Origin: Mesodorylaimus sp. YZB2_4
Taxonomy: Eukaryota > Nematoda > Enoplea > Dorylaimida > Dorylaimidae
NCBI GenBank assembly: GCA_030248295.1
Contig: JASANH010000641.1
Span: 1-64,000 of the forward strand
Length of the DNA: 64,000 bases
Reading direction: 5' to 3'
Position numbers and translations under genes: made by a program. Shown in pieces: positions 11,843-23,523 of the stretch. Under the pieces are notes generated by a model that saw only the letters and a program-made list of their open reading frames with translations, was not told where the DNA came from and did not search any database. Each line of letters opens with the position of its first letter. Positions within the stretch are counted from its first letter, which is position 1.

Positions 11843-11976
11843 AGAGTAATGGAAGGGATAAAATCTGAATGGTATATTACCTTGATGCATGGAAAATGGT
11901 GATTTCAATAAACAGGTGCAGTGCAGTACTGTGCCTATATATGCGTCTTAATAAACTTTCTGAAGCAAATTATTAT

Positions 11977-12049
11977 CTGTTTTCTTTGGGAATGTACACG
12001 CGGACTATTCCTTAACGCGGCAGGCGTGTATCTTCCCGAAGAAAACAGG
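11977..12049. repeat. Short palindromic element, copy 2
   Basis: The arms CTGTTTTCTTTGGGAATGTA and the inverted CGAAGAAAACAG enclose an ACACGC/GCGTGT pair. It is the same family as 5390-5464. Confidence 0.65.
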
Positions 12050-12206
12050 TTATACTGATGTAGAGAAATTCTGCATGGCTTACAGACCCTTAAAATCTTT
12101 CCACCAGCTCCGTTGTTACAGCTCCAATTGCGCGTATATGCACTAACGATAAGACTGCAGTAAAACCTTTCTCGGATCCAATTGCTCCCAAAGTCTACAA
12201 GTATAA

Positions 12207-12281
12207 CCTGTTTTCTTTGAGAATACACACGCCCTCCACGCTACCGCATAGGCCGCGTGTACATTCCCAAAGAAAAAAGAT
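12207..12281. repeat. Short palindromic element, copy 3
   Basis: The left arm is CCTGTTTTCTTTGAGAAT and the inverted right arm is ATTCCCAAAGAAAA. It lies about 160 bases from copy 2 in the 3' flank of peptide copy 2. Confidence 0.65.
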
Positions 12282-12399
12282 AATATTACCTCTTAGCTCT
12301 GTCCAATTGTAGTCAGTCATGGCATTCCAATTAAGGCAAAACATGACGCCAATAATCACAGTTCTAGGGACCTATACAGTAAATCTCATAAATTACTGG

Positions 12400-14150
12400 T
12401 GATGCTAGTTCTTCTATCCAGTTAAAATAAGTAAATGTATAATTGTTTCTGCAGGAGACACTCGAACGCTTTGTGTCTAACGAGTATTCCCTGCTTGAAG
12501 TCAGATAGGTCACTTTGAAATAGTTTTCGCAAGCATGCCGCAGTTTCCAACTTGCCGTATTTGCTTCAGCATCATCATTTTGAAATGATAAAGAGGAGAC
12601 GACGTGAGAAAACAGAAGTAGTAAAGGTGAATTTTCTGGTAGCCCATGCATAAGTATGAGAACGAAGGTTGGCCGGTGGACGGGGCAGAGTAAGGTGTTG
12701 TACGAGTTTTCAACCCAAGCAGGACCCTCAGACGGAGCATTTTAGTGGATCTTATGAATGAGTATAGGTACAGTACGAAGGTTGCATAAAGTGGACCGTA
12801 GTGCACTTTTTTATAAGAAGCAGACGCGGGATCCTAGAAGATTTTACATATTAGCCCGAGTTGTTACAAAGTTATGTGTCTGGCCATAGGCGTTGCAATG
12901 CAATTGCTCTTTGCTTTTTTGGGCTTGCGCCTGTAGCCTTTCAGCAGTCAAATCTTCTAGGCAAGGCTGCGCTCGGACTAGCGCACACAGCAGCGTCCCT
13001 GTGCGTGTCTCCATCATGAGCACCTTCACGCGAGAGGCTGCTGTATTGGACACCGCAACCTCGGAAGATTACGGGCGGGCTCTGAACCCTGTCTGTTCCA
13101 CAGCCGAGACTGTCTACTGGTTTAGCGGGCGTCTCTCCACTCGGAGCATCTCGAGTATCGTGTGAGTCACCTACGGCCTGGTCCAGGTCCAGGTTTCTGT
13201 TTGCAAACCGACCTCCATCATTGGGAATGGAACTCGGTGACGAGCCTAGGTGCTCGCTATCACCGCGGTCATGTCACTGTTCGTTTACGGGTATGTAAGG
13301 AGTTAGCTTCACAGTAGGACGAACGAGAGTCTGGCAGTAAAATGTTAAGGACTCATTTTTATTGTCTGTACAAGTAATATTTGACAAGTAAAAGCAATGT
13401 TTTAAGCAGTCAGTGTTACGTTTTCCCTGTTCGGAATGAGAAATAACATCTTGCCCCACATTTTCTGGCAAAGGTCGAATTGCTAGCGTATGTTCTTCTG
13501 CATGCTATCCTTATCAGCATCGCATACAGCACATTGGTCTCCGAAAGGTCTCGCCTGCGGAGTCAAGAAGCAGATAGAGTCCGATGGAGGACCTTCTGTC
13601 GAAACATGCTGTCGCTGGTCGCTGCATACTGTACAGCAGGTGGGAGTGACGAAGAGGATGTTGAACATTCGTTGTTGACGAGGATGTTGAAAGGTCTGAT
13701 CGTGAGCGCAACCTCTCGTTTCTAACGTCAAACGTTAATTTTGGCAGAAAAATTAGGCCTTTGCTTGTTGTGCGCCCGAAAGCCTATTTCTCCAAAGTGT
13801 TTACATACGTAGCTCCCCGCAAAGGGCTCTTCAGCCGAGACGATGTCACACACGAGTCACGTCACGTCACCGTACTTCCCAAAAGATACTGCCGCGTTAT
13901 CGACCATATGCATTGGTAGACTGCAGATTGGAACAGTGGGGCAATTAGACAACACAGATGTACTGTACCTCTACCAAACAACACAGACCACAGCCTGCTG
14001 CCTTGAATCAGCTCCTATCCTGATGACCATGAAGTTCTGTTCTGGACGGCTGGTCATGAGTGCCATCGGTATAAGGTACATCAAACAATGTTGGGAATGG
14101 TGGACAACCCTGCTAAATGCCACATCCTAGCCATGCTATGTCATGTCATA
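12400..14150 (+). repeat. Array flank repeat, copy c
   Basis: Positions 13,480-13,930 match 3,060-3,490 closely, including ACAGCACATTGGTCTCCGAA and CCGCGTTATCGACCATA. Positions 12,640-12,900 match 2,590-2,740. No conserved protein is seen. As with copy a, this repeat lies 1-2 kb downstream of an intact peptide gene. Confidence 0.6.
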
Positions 14151-14154
14151 CTTT

Positions 14155-14315
14155 ATCCATAGCGAGGCACCATGAGGCGCACTCGAGGGCTAAGGAACAC
14201 ATCATTGACAATCATCTTGTACCAAGCGGTAGTCGAACACTCCCATGTAAGTGCGCACCCAGCGTGAGAGGCAGACGCCTCAACCCCTAGCTGGTCTATT
14301 TTTTGGGCCCACAGA
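14155..14315 (-). repeat. tRNA-derived SINE, Leu/Ser-like head
   Basis: Read on the minus strand it has GGGGTTGAGGCGTCTGCC as a box-A-like region, then ACTCACGCTGGGTGCGCA-type sequence, a decayed box B (GTGTTCGAC) and the tail GTGTTCCTTAGCCCTCGAG. Relatives are at 25,590-25,700, 35,328-35,378 and, split, at 35,505-35,555 with 36,550-36,640. Confidence 0.6.
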
Positions 14316-15140
14316 CTTAATTGCGGCGGTTAGAACAAAGACCAGTTTTTAGGCGTTGAAGAGGAACATAAAATCGGTTTTCACAAGGAAAAGACGCACT
14401 TGGCTAACCTGTTTCCACTCGGACCAACTAAGGCCACGACCCTGGTCCAGCCTAATCCTTCCCTCGATACATCAGGTTCAGGGTCTGAATTGCTGCGCTG
14501 AAACCCTTTCAGATTTTTTCTCCTCGAAGCCAGACTGTGGACATGAATTCCCACGATGGTGTCAAAAGAGCCACAAGGTCCATAGGCAGCACTTGTCTAG
14601 ATGCAGCAGAATGGATGCATGGCCTCAATAACATGGAAACGACACGATTTTTTTCTCTTATGTAACTACTTGCCATAAATGTTGTTTGATTTTTGTCTGG
14701 GATCAAATGGCAGCTTCTTTATTGCAGTCCAAAGCCTAAACCAAAGTCTTGTGGTCATATTTTTTAGAGCTAGGTTCTTATTAGCCCACCGCAGAATGAA
14801 ATATGGCCCCTGAAAAGCATACATTGTTAAAATTTGAACGTGGTACCCGAAGGTGCAGTACCACTCTAGACATAATCTCTAACGACCTGGAACCTTTTTT
14901 CCGGCCATATTCTTAGTTTGCATTCAACTACTCTCTTGGAAAGATCGGCTGGTGAAAAGCCTTAGGCGTGCGCCAGAAATAAGCTCTTTACATAATATTT
15001 GCCCAACGCCCAAACCGACTTTTGGACTGCCTCTACCCCCTGGTTATGTTGATTGTGGATTCGGGAGAAGAGGCTTTGCGTTGGCTTGCTATGTACACAA
15101 TTTATTGGGTGAAAAAATATCTAACTTATATCTTGCCTCA
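14316..15140. other. No gene recognised
   Basis: I see nothing with support. A frame at 14,356-14,631 has no recognisable motif. Confidence 0.3.
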
Positions 15141-15142
15141 AG

Positions 15143-15292
15143 ACAAGTGAATGATAGATGATAGAAGGAATGTATTCACTTCTATCATCTATCATTCACT
15201 TGTCGCCTTCTATCATTCATTCACCTGTCGCTCTTCTATCATTCACTCGTCATTCACAAGACAAGTGAATGATAGAAGTGAATGATAGATTC
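15143..15292. repeat. Palindromic microsatellite-like cluster
   Basis: The words ACAAGTGAATGATAGA and the inverse TCTATCATTCACTTGT recur several times in both orientations, giving stacked hairpins. It may be a fold-back element end or an expanded inverted microsatellite. Confidence 0.6.
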
Positions 15293-15299
15293 TTAAAAT

Positions 15300-15800
15300 T
15301 AAGGAAGTAGTGGCGTTTGCATCGCCAAAGACTATTCGACTGCTCGCGCCAGCAGTGTTGATCGTCTCGCATCATTTTGTGCGTAATAAAAATAAACCAG
15401 GATCCCCAGGGAAATAAGTCATACGAGAAGTTCGTCCTTGTCTCTTTTGCTTTCACTTTCGGTATTTTGTCTGGACGTTGCTGCTTGGTGAGGCTCAGCT
15501 TCCAAATGACTTCTTTGCTATGCTATGCTACAGTATTTTACGTTATCCAAGCGCGCTGTCATGCGCTACGACGGGGCGTCACAAAAAAGTGGTCTTTCAT
15601 TCCTTCTGTTTTTGTACTGTAGTTGGTCTGATAGATCTGACACAGCTGACTGTCTGAAGACTCAATGTGATATCATATTGAACACGGTCGAGCCCTAGAA
15701 ATACTTCCTATGCGGTATCAAAATATTTGTACCCGCTCCCATATCATACCGTTACTAGATTATGTTTGAAGGTCACAACAATGTGCAAAGAAAGAAAGGT
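15300..15800. other. Upstream flank of peptide copy 3
   Basis: Positions about 15,620-15,790 match the flank before the promoters of copies 1 and 2 (GGTCTGA, TGATATCATATTG, CCATATCATACCGTTACTAGATTATG). No gene is seen before that. Confidence 0.45.
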
Positions 15801-15802
15801 GA

Positions 15803-15945
15803 CTTGATCATGTCATGTTGTCTTCACGACAATGCGATTATCGACAACAAGATGTATTTGTTATCACGGTGAAAGACGTCATTGCCGGTCAAAACACTCC
15901 CAATGAATAATGATCAGGAAGTAGGAAGCGTCTTATATGTACGCT
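15803..15945 (+). promoter_or_regulatory. Conserved promoter of peptide copy 3
   Basis: It has the full set of blocks: CTTGATCATGTCATGTTGTC, AAAGACGTCATTGCCGG, AGGAAGTAGGAAGCG and TCTTATATGTAC. The promoter looks whole although the gene it serves is frameshifted. Confidence 0.7.
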
Positions 15946-16003
15946 AGGGAGTGACATCCACCTTTATTCTGGTCGGTATCGTTGGTCTCATCAGTCTGGC
16001 ATC

Positions 16004-16326
16004 ATGAAGATAAGCAGCGCCCTTCTTTTTATTCTGCTCCTCATGCCCATATTTTCTCAATCGGTCGGTCGCATTGTGGCGGAGAATCCTAAATTTGATT
16101 TGCCGGCTTCAAACGGGGGCTCATAGTTATTCGCACGGGAGAACGTCAAGCGAACAAGATTGGAAACGGACCAAATGTTCGTGGGTTTCGTATCAAGTAG
16201 GTCTCCAGTCACCTTTATGCAATCCTTTATGCACTCATTCCTTGCCCTTTCAGATACCTGAATCCATTAAGCATGATGCCACACGATTATTATCGGACAA
16301 TCAACGCGTTGAAGTCGAGAAGCTGA
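16004..16326 (+). pseudogene. Peptide precursor copy 3, frameshifted
   Basis: Exon 1 is 16004-16196, one base shorter than the 194 bases of copies 1 and 2. The lost base lies at the dibasic site, where AAAAAGGGGTTTC is replaced by AAACGGGGGCTC; the frame reaches a TAG a few codons later and KR is lost. The exon 2 frame (16254-16326, 73 nt) is open, with the change of G to S in YLNPLSMMPH. Signal peptide, donor and acceptor are preserved, so the break is recent or is an assembly error. Exon 2 and the DNA beyond it form one arm of the inverted duplication with 32.6-34.1 kb. Confidence 0.75.
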
Positions 16327-17548
16327 AAGAAGAGGAAAGTGATAAAAAATAGAGGTACTTTTAGTTTTGGTACAAATACATCTTCTCGCGAAGCATAAAA
16401 ATTGTGCAAACAACGTTTTGCATTTTTGCGAGGGAGCTGAGTCCTGAAGTAGTCATTCAGGTGAGCGCAGAGGCGTCCATACAGGTACTTCAGAAAGATT
16501 TGAGTCGGGCCACATGACATTGCACGCTGTACCAGAAGTTATGGAGCCGAACCAGCAGCCGGCTAAAATTAGTATGAACTGTTTCTTGTTATTTTGCATC
16601 CGTTGGATGCATCAATGGCCAAAATCGCCAATTGACGCGTTTTTACGGGTGATTCTATAGGGAGGGGGTGAAGAATATTTTTGACTTTTTGTCACCATAC
16701 ACTCATTGGGCTCTTCTCATCACCATTCTCATGAAAATCAAAATCTAAAATCACTTCTACAGAAAGCCTGTCTAGCTACATCGCCTATTCCATTTCATTT
16801 TACTCTTGCCGAAGCACATAAATGCGCACTCAAAACATCGAGTACAAGGATCACGCCTCGCCTCGCGTCGCCTCACGAAATCAGAGCGGCACTCAGGGAC
16901 TCTTACCGAAATTGGCTCAGGCGCCATTTCTGATACCATGAGGCGCAGGACAAAAGTGGACCTTCACGATGCACAGCAGGCGGCGGCCAACTTTTTTTTG
17001 CTAAAACAAAACTTTGACGAGGAAATCGAGCCTCACGCTTTCACCTTTCAGCATATTCTTCCAAACATCCTCTTCATCCTGATCAAGTCTAACATCCGCT
17101 TCGACGCACCCACCATTGGGCTCTGGCTGCAGCTTAGAATCTGCGCTAGTAGGCCAGCCAAGTTGCTGACTAGGACGACATACAGTTAGGTAGAACATGC
17201 TATACTGTTCCCTTCCCTCCACAAGAATATTTATATGGCATTATGTTAGTGATTGTCAGGCGCAATGTAAGATGTGCCAGGAATCAGGTATGGAATCCAG
17301 CAGAACTTGAGCATCTAATTGTAAAGCCCAACAGTATGAAGAGATTGACCACAAATACGAAGCAGATGAACCATGGTCAAAATATTCTGGCTGGACCTGG
17401 TTATAATAATTTGACTCCTTCGAATGTTGATATCATGGCCAGCCGCGAAAATCTATTGATCGGTGTACTAATGCAGGCTTGCTGCCGATGCAACACCTTC
17501 TAGATGTTTGGTTAGGATGGCAGCAATAAATCCCAACCGCTAGTACTT
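16235..17548. repeat. Inverted duplication, arm A
   Basis: It matches 32,618-34,085 in reverse complement at high identity. Landmarks are CATCCGTTGGATGCATCAAT, GGCTCAGGCGCCATTTCTGA and GGTTAGGATGGCAGCAATAA. The match starts in the peptide intron just before exon 2. Open frames at 16,806-17,222 and 17,243-17,503 are shared with the other arm but show no domain. Confidence 0.8.
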
Positions 17549-17699
17549 TATGCGATTTACACCCTCCTGACCCAGCGATTATCGGTGCCTGAATTTGAGT
17601 GTGGATGGCTGATCGTATACTGTGGGAGTAGAGAAAATTTGGGCAGAAAGTAAATCCAGACATTGAAAACTATTGCTTCCTTCTTGCATGCGTCTGCCT

Positions 17700-18040
17700 G
17701 GGGAAACTTGGGAGGTCTGCACAGCTCCTGCAAAATCCACTATTTTCTCTCCAATTTCAAATCCTCTCCAACAGTAAATATATGCTTTACAGAAGATGCA
17801 GACGTATTTATTCGCGATCAGTCGCAGTTATACTGTATCCTGCACATGATTATTGAAAATTTCACTTTCGCTAGTTGTATGCTTCGCAAGCAGATATATT
17901 TTGTGTCATCTAGATTTAGATACCGTTTTCTTTGTCACTTATCTCTCCCCTTAGCTTCTCGACCTCAATGCCCTGACTGTCCGGTAATAATCGTAGGGCA
18001 TCATGCCCAATGGATTCAAGTACCTGGAAGGTTAAAAAAT
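17700..18040 (-). pseudogene. Orphan exon 2 of the peptide family with its 3' flank
   Basis: Positions 18023 to 17951 on the minus strand are a 73-nt exon with acceptor TTCCAG. It encodes YLNPLGMMPYDYYRT, then a basic tail and stop TAA. The 3' flank (down to about 17,750) is the inverse of the 19,140-19,260 flank of copy 4. No exon 1 or promoter is found above 18,040, so this is a truncated inverted copy. Confidence 0.75.
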
Positions 18041-18244
18041 AATTGCACAGTGGGTTAGTTACAGTCAGTTACAGTAAGTTTCGATTTTCGTAATGCCAGC
18101 AGAAGCTAAGAACAGGTTTCACTGTATTATGAGGTGGCCAAACAAGTGGCTATCGCAGCCCTTTCAGAACATTTCCATCGTCTCTTTATCACAAGCACAC
18201 CATTAGAGAAGCTGGTGGTCGAGTGGTCTGTTGCCACGACTCAG

Positions 18245-18335
18245 GCCTGACACAGGTAGCCTAAACACGGCCCGACCCACATGGGTTTAGGCCGGGCCGG
18301 GTCGGATCGCGAATGGGTCGGGTTTGAACTGGGCC
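18245..18335. repeat. GGCCCGACCC/GGGTCGGG inverted GC-rich repeat
   Basis: GGCCCGACCC is followed by GGGCCGGGTCGG and GGGTCGGGTT within 80 bases. Such words are common at ends of hAT-type and related MITEs. No second end is identified. Confidence 0.35.
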
Positions 18336-18607
18336 AACTTTTGACAAAGATTTTGTACAGTACGTGTAGGTAGCACGTCTGGGACAACAGACCACCAGCT
18401 TCCGTAACCGAGTACCTGTGGTAAAGAGAAGATTGAAGGTCTGACTTTACCAATTGTTTGGTCCTCTCATAAAACGGTGAGCGGTGAGCCACTCAGCAAC
18501 AGCTCGCCTGAATAATCGAAACTTGTCCTCCAGTACTGAGCCATACTGTAACGATTATGCTTGAAGGTTACACACACCATGAAAAAAAGGGAGCACGAAA
18601 CAAAGGT

Positions 18608-18755
18608 GACTCCATCAAGTAATGTTATCGTGTACACCACAATACAGTTTATGATAGCAAGATATGCTCGTCATCAACCCTAAAGACGTCACTGCGGGTC
18701 AAAACATTGCCAGAGGATAGCCATAAGGAAGGAGAGAGCGTCCTATAAATTCACT
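18608..18755 (+). promoter_or_regulatory. Decayed promoter of peptide copy 4
   Basis: The distal block has diverged (CATCAAGTAATGTTATCGTG). AAAGACGTCACTGCGGG is intact, and the TATA position reads CCTATAAATTC. Confidence 0.6.
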
Positions 18756-18809
18756 GCGGGGCAACATTCACTGTCAATCTACTAGCTTTGGTCCCATCGG
18801 TTCGGCATA

Positions 18810-19138
18810 ATGAAAATAAGCGGAGTTCTTCTTTTATCTTGCTACCCGTGTCCACATTTTCTCTACGCCATAGTCGCGTTGCGTCGGAGACCCCTGAGCT
18901 TGGTTTGACCGCTTCAAAAAGGGGTTTCGTAGTCATTCGCACGGGAGAACGTCATGGAAACAAGCATGGAACTGGAAGGAGAGTTACAGGTTTTCGTATA
19001 AAAAAGCCCCAGCCTCTTTTTCTGCAATATATGTAAACTATGCTCTTATTCCTTGCCCTTTTTAGATACTCGAATCAGTTTGTCATAATGCCCTACGATT
19101 ACTACCGAACAATCAAAGCAGTGAAGTCGAGAAGCTGA
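18810..19138 (+). pseudogene. Peptide precursor copy 4, broken
   Basis: The start at 18810 (MKISG) shifts frame within the signal region because one base is missing relative to the paralogues. The KR and GFVVIRTGER part lies in the other frame. The splice donor is also lost, with GTAAGT replaced by AAAAGC near 19,003. Exon 2 (19066-19138, 73 nt, acceptor TTTTAG) is open but changed to YSNQFVIMPYDYYRT. An open frame from 18788 (MVPSVRHNENK) covers the basic region but has no signal peptide. Two independent lesions make this a pseudogene. Confidence 0.75.
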
Positions 19139-19139
19139 A

Positions 19140-20340
19140 TGAAGACGAAAGTGATCAATACATGGTTATCTAAATTAAAAGAAATATATATCAGCTTGAG
19201 AAGCATGAAATAAGTGCTCATGTGCAGTAGTAAAACTGTGACCGAGTTAATATGTACATCTGCATCGACTGTGAAGCTTATATCAGTTGTTTGAGAGAAA
19301 TTAAGTGGATTTTGTGATTGTGAGACGTCCCCCCCCCACTTGGCCGATTCCCCCCCACTGAGACGATTACCGCATTGTGTCGCTCCCGCATGTCTCAGTG
19401 AGACGAAACGACTCACTGAGACATGCGACGTTTCCTCACTGAGACGATTCCACCACCTTGTCGTTTCCCCCACCATCAGTTTTGAGAAACTGCGGCTATT
19501 CAAATTTTGAGCCTTCGTATGGGAATGAGTACTCATCCACAAATCTTCATCGTTTATCCTACAAGACATGAAATATGCCTCGAATACTCCACGATTTTGT
19601 TGAATCATTGTTCGACTGCCATGCTCCAAAAGCCGTGTTCTGATAGGGCCTGAAATGCTTGCTTCACGTTTGCTCCTTGGACCACGCTCGCCTACTTCAA
19701 GGACAAAGAAGACGAGCCTGATGTATCGTAGATGAGAAAACTGCTTTGCCAAAATCTGCAGCTGTCATACTGGTGAATTCACCCAAGTTCCCAAATTTAT
19801 GTCTTCTGTTTTTTCCTGATTCAAAGAGAGAGGTAGTTCTATCCGTACATCTGGATTTGAAACATGCCTTCATTGGCACAGAAAACCTGGTCTGGTCTTA
19901 CACACATTCGTATTGGCAGCGTAAGTCGGCATTGAAGGCAGCTGCAGATGCATGCATTGAAGGTGGCCCTGGCATATTTGATCAGTCTGTTTTACCATTG
20001 CACCTAGGCTGTCGCTTCTTCTGCCTTGTAAGCACGCAATTAGTCACCTACATTTAATTCCTCCACCGAGACTCATCGCCAATGGGTCAAGAGGACGTGA
20101 ATCTAGTAAAACACCAGCCTTGCTGCTTGGAATCCCATCTTGAAAACGATATCGAAGAGTTGGAATAACCCCAGAAACTTGCTGTTAAGCACTGTCCTTG
20201 AGACTGGGACGTGTACAATAGATAACTCTACTGGCTAAGACCTCAAATGGAACAGCAGTGATTCCGTTGGGAAATTAATTTTCGATATTTGATTTGACCG
20301 CGATCTTCTCATCATCGCACCCTGTTCAAGCTGCTTTTTT
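19140..20340. mobile_element. Fold-back element relative, one arm
   Basis: Positions 19,316-19,480 contain repeated CACTGAGACGATTCC and GTGTCG words next to C runs, the same arm sequence as the two ends of the 35,563-36,549 element. Interior stretches (19,480-19,800) match 36,095-36,375 in reverse. The matching second arm was not found. The 216-codon minus frame at 19,102-19,752 crosses this element and is not considered a gene. Confidence 0.55.
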
Positions 20341-21420
20341 CATTATTTTTCGTCCTGCCCGAATGGTAGAGGAGAGATGATGGGAAAGGAGGAGAGGACA
20401 AACACCTAACACGCAAATCTTCATGGCAGGAGGACCAAAGTGCTGCATGAGGGCTCAAACCACCCCGAAACCCCTCCATGCTGGGCGTGGTTATGGGTTC
20501 AAGTACGGGTCTCTGGCCAACGGGGAGTGCGATTTTAAGTTTTCACGAAAACGTGTGTGGATGAGCATGATGCCAGATATAGAGCAAGTATTGATAGCCC
20601 AAAGTTTGGCGGGCTGTATCTGGTTCCTGGCACAGCTACAAACCAGTGTCTTCAGCAAGAAACTCTTTGGCGCTAATGAGAGTCCGATGGTGGACACTGG
20701 ACAGAGTAAGGGCTGTATTTGTCGTTGGAAATAGAAGTAATTTTTGAAATGCACAATCATCAAATTCAATTTCTGTAGTTACTCAGCGCTTCCGACTAGT
20801 ACGGAACGTCAGATACAAGCCCAAGAATGACATCTGTGTCACGTTTTCCTCGAACCAACGAAGAGCATCTCGCCTTTCCGCATACGTATGTATATTCATG
20901 GAGCAAGGAAACAATCTAGCATACCTGCTCTACCTAAACCATCCTTAAGAGCAGTGCGTGCGTGCTTCACTGGCCTACCGATGGCCTTGCTTGCGAAGAT
21001 TCGAAGATGCAGCCAGAGGCTGATGGAGGATCTCACGGGTACATACAGTTCACGCACGTTTAAGAGTGGGGAAGAAGATGCTGATTATGATGTGGATAAA
21101 GAGGATGTTGACGAATTTGAAGATTTGGCTTCCAAGTCAAAGTTATATTTAGCATGAAAAAGTGGGTCACGGCCCGTTGTGCACCATGAAAGGGAATTTT
21201 CGTCCAGCGCCTTAGGATCAGGAATTTCGCTTGAGCCACGAAAAATTTCAAACACTATTGTAGAGCAGCTGCAGCCTCAGGTGGGTTGATGCATCGAAAG
21301 AATACCGAATAATACTATACAGTACTACTAGCTTGGGTCCGCAGGTGGTTCGGAACCAACACTTCCCGAAGTATAGTGTCAAAGTGGCGCTGATTCAAAT
21401 CTGTTATAAAAGTTTTCAGC
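20340..21420 (+). repeat. Array flank repeat, copy d
   Basis: It is the direct counterpart of 5,880-6,960, including the GAGGATGTTGA stretch and AAAGTGGGTCACGGCCCGTTGTG. No consistent reading frame is seen. Confidence 0.5.
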
Positions 21421-21422
21421 AA

Positions 21423-21835
21423 GTAGCCGCGGTGATGCAATGGTTTGGCATTCGTCTTCCCGTATTGCTCAGTAGCGAGTGACTCGGCTCGTCCTGCGTT
21501 GCATAATAATGGCCAGAGGTCGGTGAGCCATAACCCTTGTTGAGAGTCCTGAGAACTTTTGAATTTTTGAGTTTACGCTTCCACACTCAGGTTTGGGGGT
21601 TTTCCCTCAAAAACTCAAAAAAATCAGGAGAAGAGCAATAGAAGGCCGTGGGTGGCTCATCCGGTGCCGTCAAGGTTCTCTGAGTTTAAAGACGGAAGCC
21701 AAACGAGGAGACGGTCTCGGATGTCGAACAGCAAAAGCGTTTACAAGTCTACCCGCCATTGTCAAAGGAAGTCGGTGCCCTCGTGTGCAGAGCCTCGTCG
21801 AGGAGACGCACAGAGGGAGGCTGTGTGTGTGTGGG
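21423..21835 (+). repeat. tRNA-derived SINE interrupted by an insertion
   Basis: The head GCCGCGGTGATGCAATGGTT and the body (GGCCGTGGGTGG, GACGGAAGCCAA, GAGGAAGTCGG-type words) match 43,702-44,010. About 105 bases (21,537-21,640) are extra, and their inner part is an inverted copy of 22,143-22,212, so a second element has entered the SINE. The degraded box B is not functional-looking. Confidence 0.55.
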
Positions 21836-21859
21836 GGGGGGGGGGGGGGGTCCTATCTC

Positions 21860-22790
21860 GGTTCAGCCAGTTACCCGTTGCGGCCAGCGACTCGTTTGGG
21901 TCATAATACCCTTCTGGTCAGCGTCCCGTTTTGGCCAGTGTTCCTTTTTGGCCAGTCCCGATTCAGGCTATTCCCTTTACGGCCATCATGCAAGACCTGC
22001 CAACCGTAGTCGACCGTGACAATACCAAAAACTGTAATATTCTTTTAGGTGCAAAGGACAGCTCAGTGCAAAATATTACAGGCGTCTAGCTAACTGGCCA
22101 GCAGTGGTCGGCGCCAAATCGTAAGGTCCCACAAATTTTTTAAAGTCTTTTGAATTTTTTTGATTTTTTGAGGGAAAACCCGCAAGCCTGAGTGTGGAAG
22201 CTTAAACTCAAAGCCTGAAACCTGGAAACCGAGTTTGGAAAAAACTTTGTGAGCTTTTTTCAACGCTCAGGCTCCTCACCACACAAAAATTCAAAAATTC
22301 TCAGGACTTTTGGAGCTGACCACGGCTTATCAGTTGGCTAGACGCCTCTGTTATTTTGTAAAGAGCTTTCTTTTACACCTTAGAACAAAGTACAATTTCC
22401 GGTTTTGTCAAGTTCGACTTAACGGTTGGCCATGTTCCCTTGTCAGTCAACAACGGCAACCATAATGGAGAACGGAAAGCTAAGGTTACTGTTTCAAACG
22501 GGCAAATTATTACTGTTAACAAGTTGTTACTTATTGACTTTGTGACGTAAAGTGTGTTCCTAACTTACAGTTGCTTTCCCAACCAACTACCTACAACTAG
22601 CTAAAACGGGACTGGCCGAATCGGTATTCTGGCTGAAAACGGATTCTGGCTGAAAAGGGATTCTGGCTGAAACGGAGCCCTGGCCAAACTGTAACTCTGG
22701 CATTTTGTTGGCTGGAACGGGGCACTGGCTGGAAAAGGACACTGGTTGAAACGGGGCACAACCGGTGTGTGGCCAAAGCAGTTATTCGAG
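21860..22790. mobile_element. Fold-back element with minisatellite arms
   Basis: The left part (21,860-21,990) has repeated TTTTGGCCAGT words. The right part (22,600-22,790) has repeated CTGGCTGAAAAGGG words in opposite orientation with a period of about 15-20. Inside is another inverted pair, 21,566-21,635 with 22,143-22,212. No transposase is seen. Confidence 0.5.
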
Positions 22791-22799
22791 AAATTTATC

Positions 22800-23523
22800 T
22801 GAAGTTCGAATATGCGCTCATCTATGTTCAGTTGAATACTTGGCATGTATGACTTTTTAATGGCTGTGCCTGAAAATGCCTGCGTGCCTGAAGCTAAACT
22901 ACAACAAGAGAAAACGGTACCGTCTTTTCTTGTTGTATTTTAGGGGGAAGCCTTCGATCGGGTCCGGACAACTTGCACTTCCCATACCACAGGTACCTCC
23001 TGATGTAAAGGTTATCTCATGAAGAAACGACAATGTCTGACTGATCTGACGGAAAGGATTGTTTGATGAATATTGGACGTACAGTAGTCAAATAATAAAG
23101 ATATTTTCTAGCGATTTTTTTCATCCTCAGTTGGTCCAACTGCTCGCAGCATCAAGTAGCAACTGTACGATGCCTGTGCGAGAATATAGCTCTTTTTTTG
23201 TACGACTCATGTTTCAATTTTAAATTAATGTTCATATGCCTTTTTGGGGGCATTTGGGCAACTATTTGAGAACCGCGTGATAGATTTCAACACAATTTTT
23301 GCTAGCATGTCCTACCTATCAACCCATAATCCTACAGAACGATTTTGCATAATAATGGCCAATTTTGGAGATATGCAGATTTAGCTCTGTGTTAATATAC
23401 GTTGGGTCTGTGCAGCCAAGAGCTATACCAACAGCCGGTCGGGCTATCAAAATCTAGCCCCTTCTTGCGCCGAAGTGTAACCACATCATGCTTCAGGTAA
23501 GACTGTGAGCAGAAAGATAGGTG
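22800..23523. other. Upstream flank of peptide copy 5
   Basis: From about 22,940 this matches the flank of copy 1 (CTTCGATCG, CCATACCACAGGTACCT, GAAGAAACGAC). No gene is seen. Confidence 0.45.

Noticed and set aside
15143-15292. CRISPR-like array
   Set aside because: The repeated words are short, occur in both orientations and are not separated by unique spacers. The genome is an animal's.
17001-17222. Frame with QLGWPTSADSKLQPEPNG conserved at 33,071-33,292
   Set aside because: The two copies belong to one recent inverted duplication, so identity is expected without coding. No signal, domain or splice context was found, and older relatives of the repeat do not keep the frame.
19102-19752. 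216-codon minus-strand open frame
   Set aside because: It overlaps exon 2 of peptide copy 4 in antisense and a fold-back element; the frame is not kept in the relative at 36 kb.
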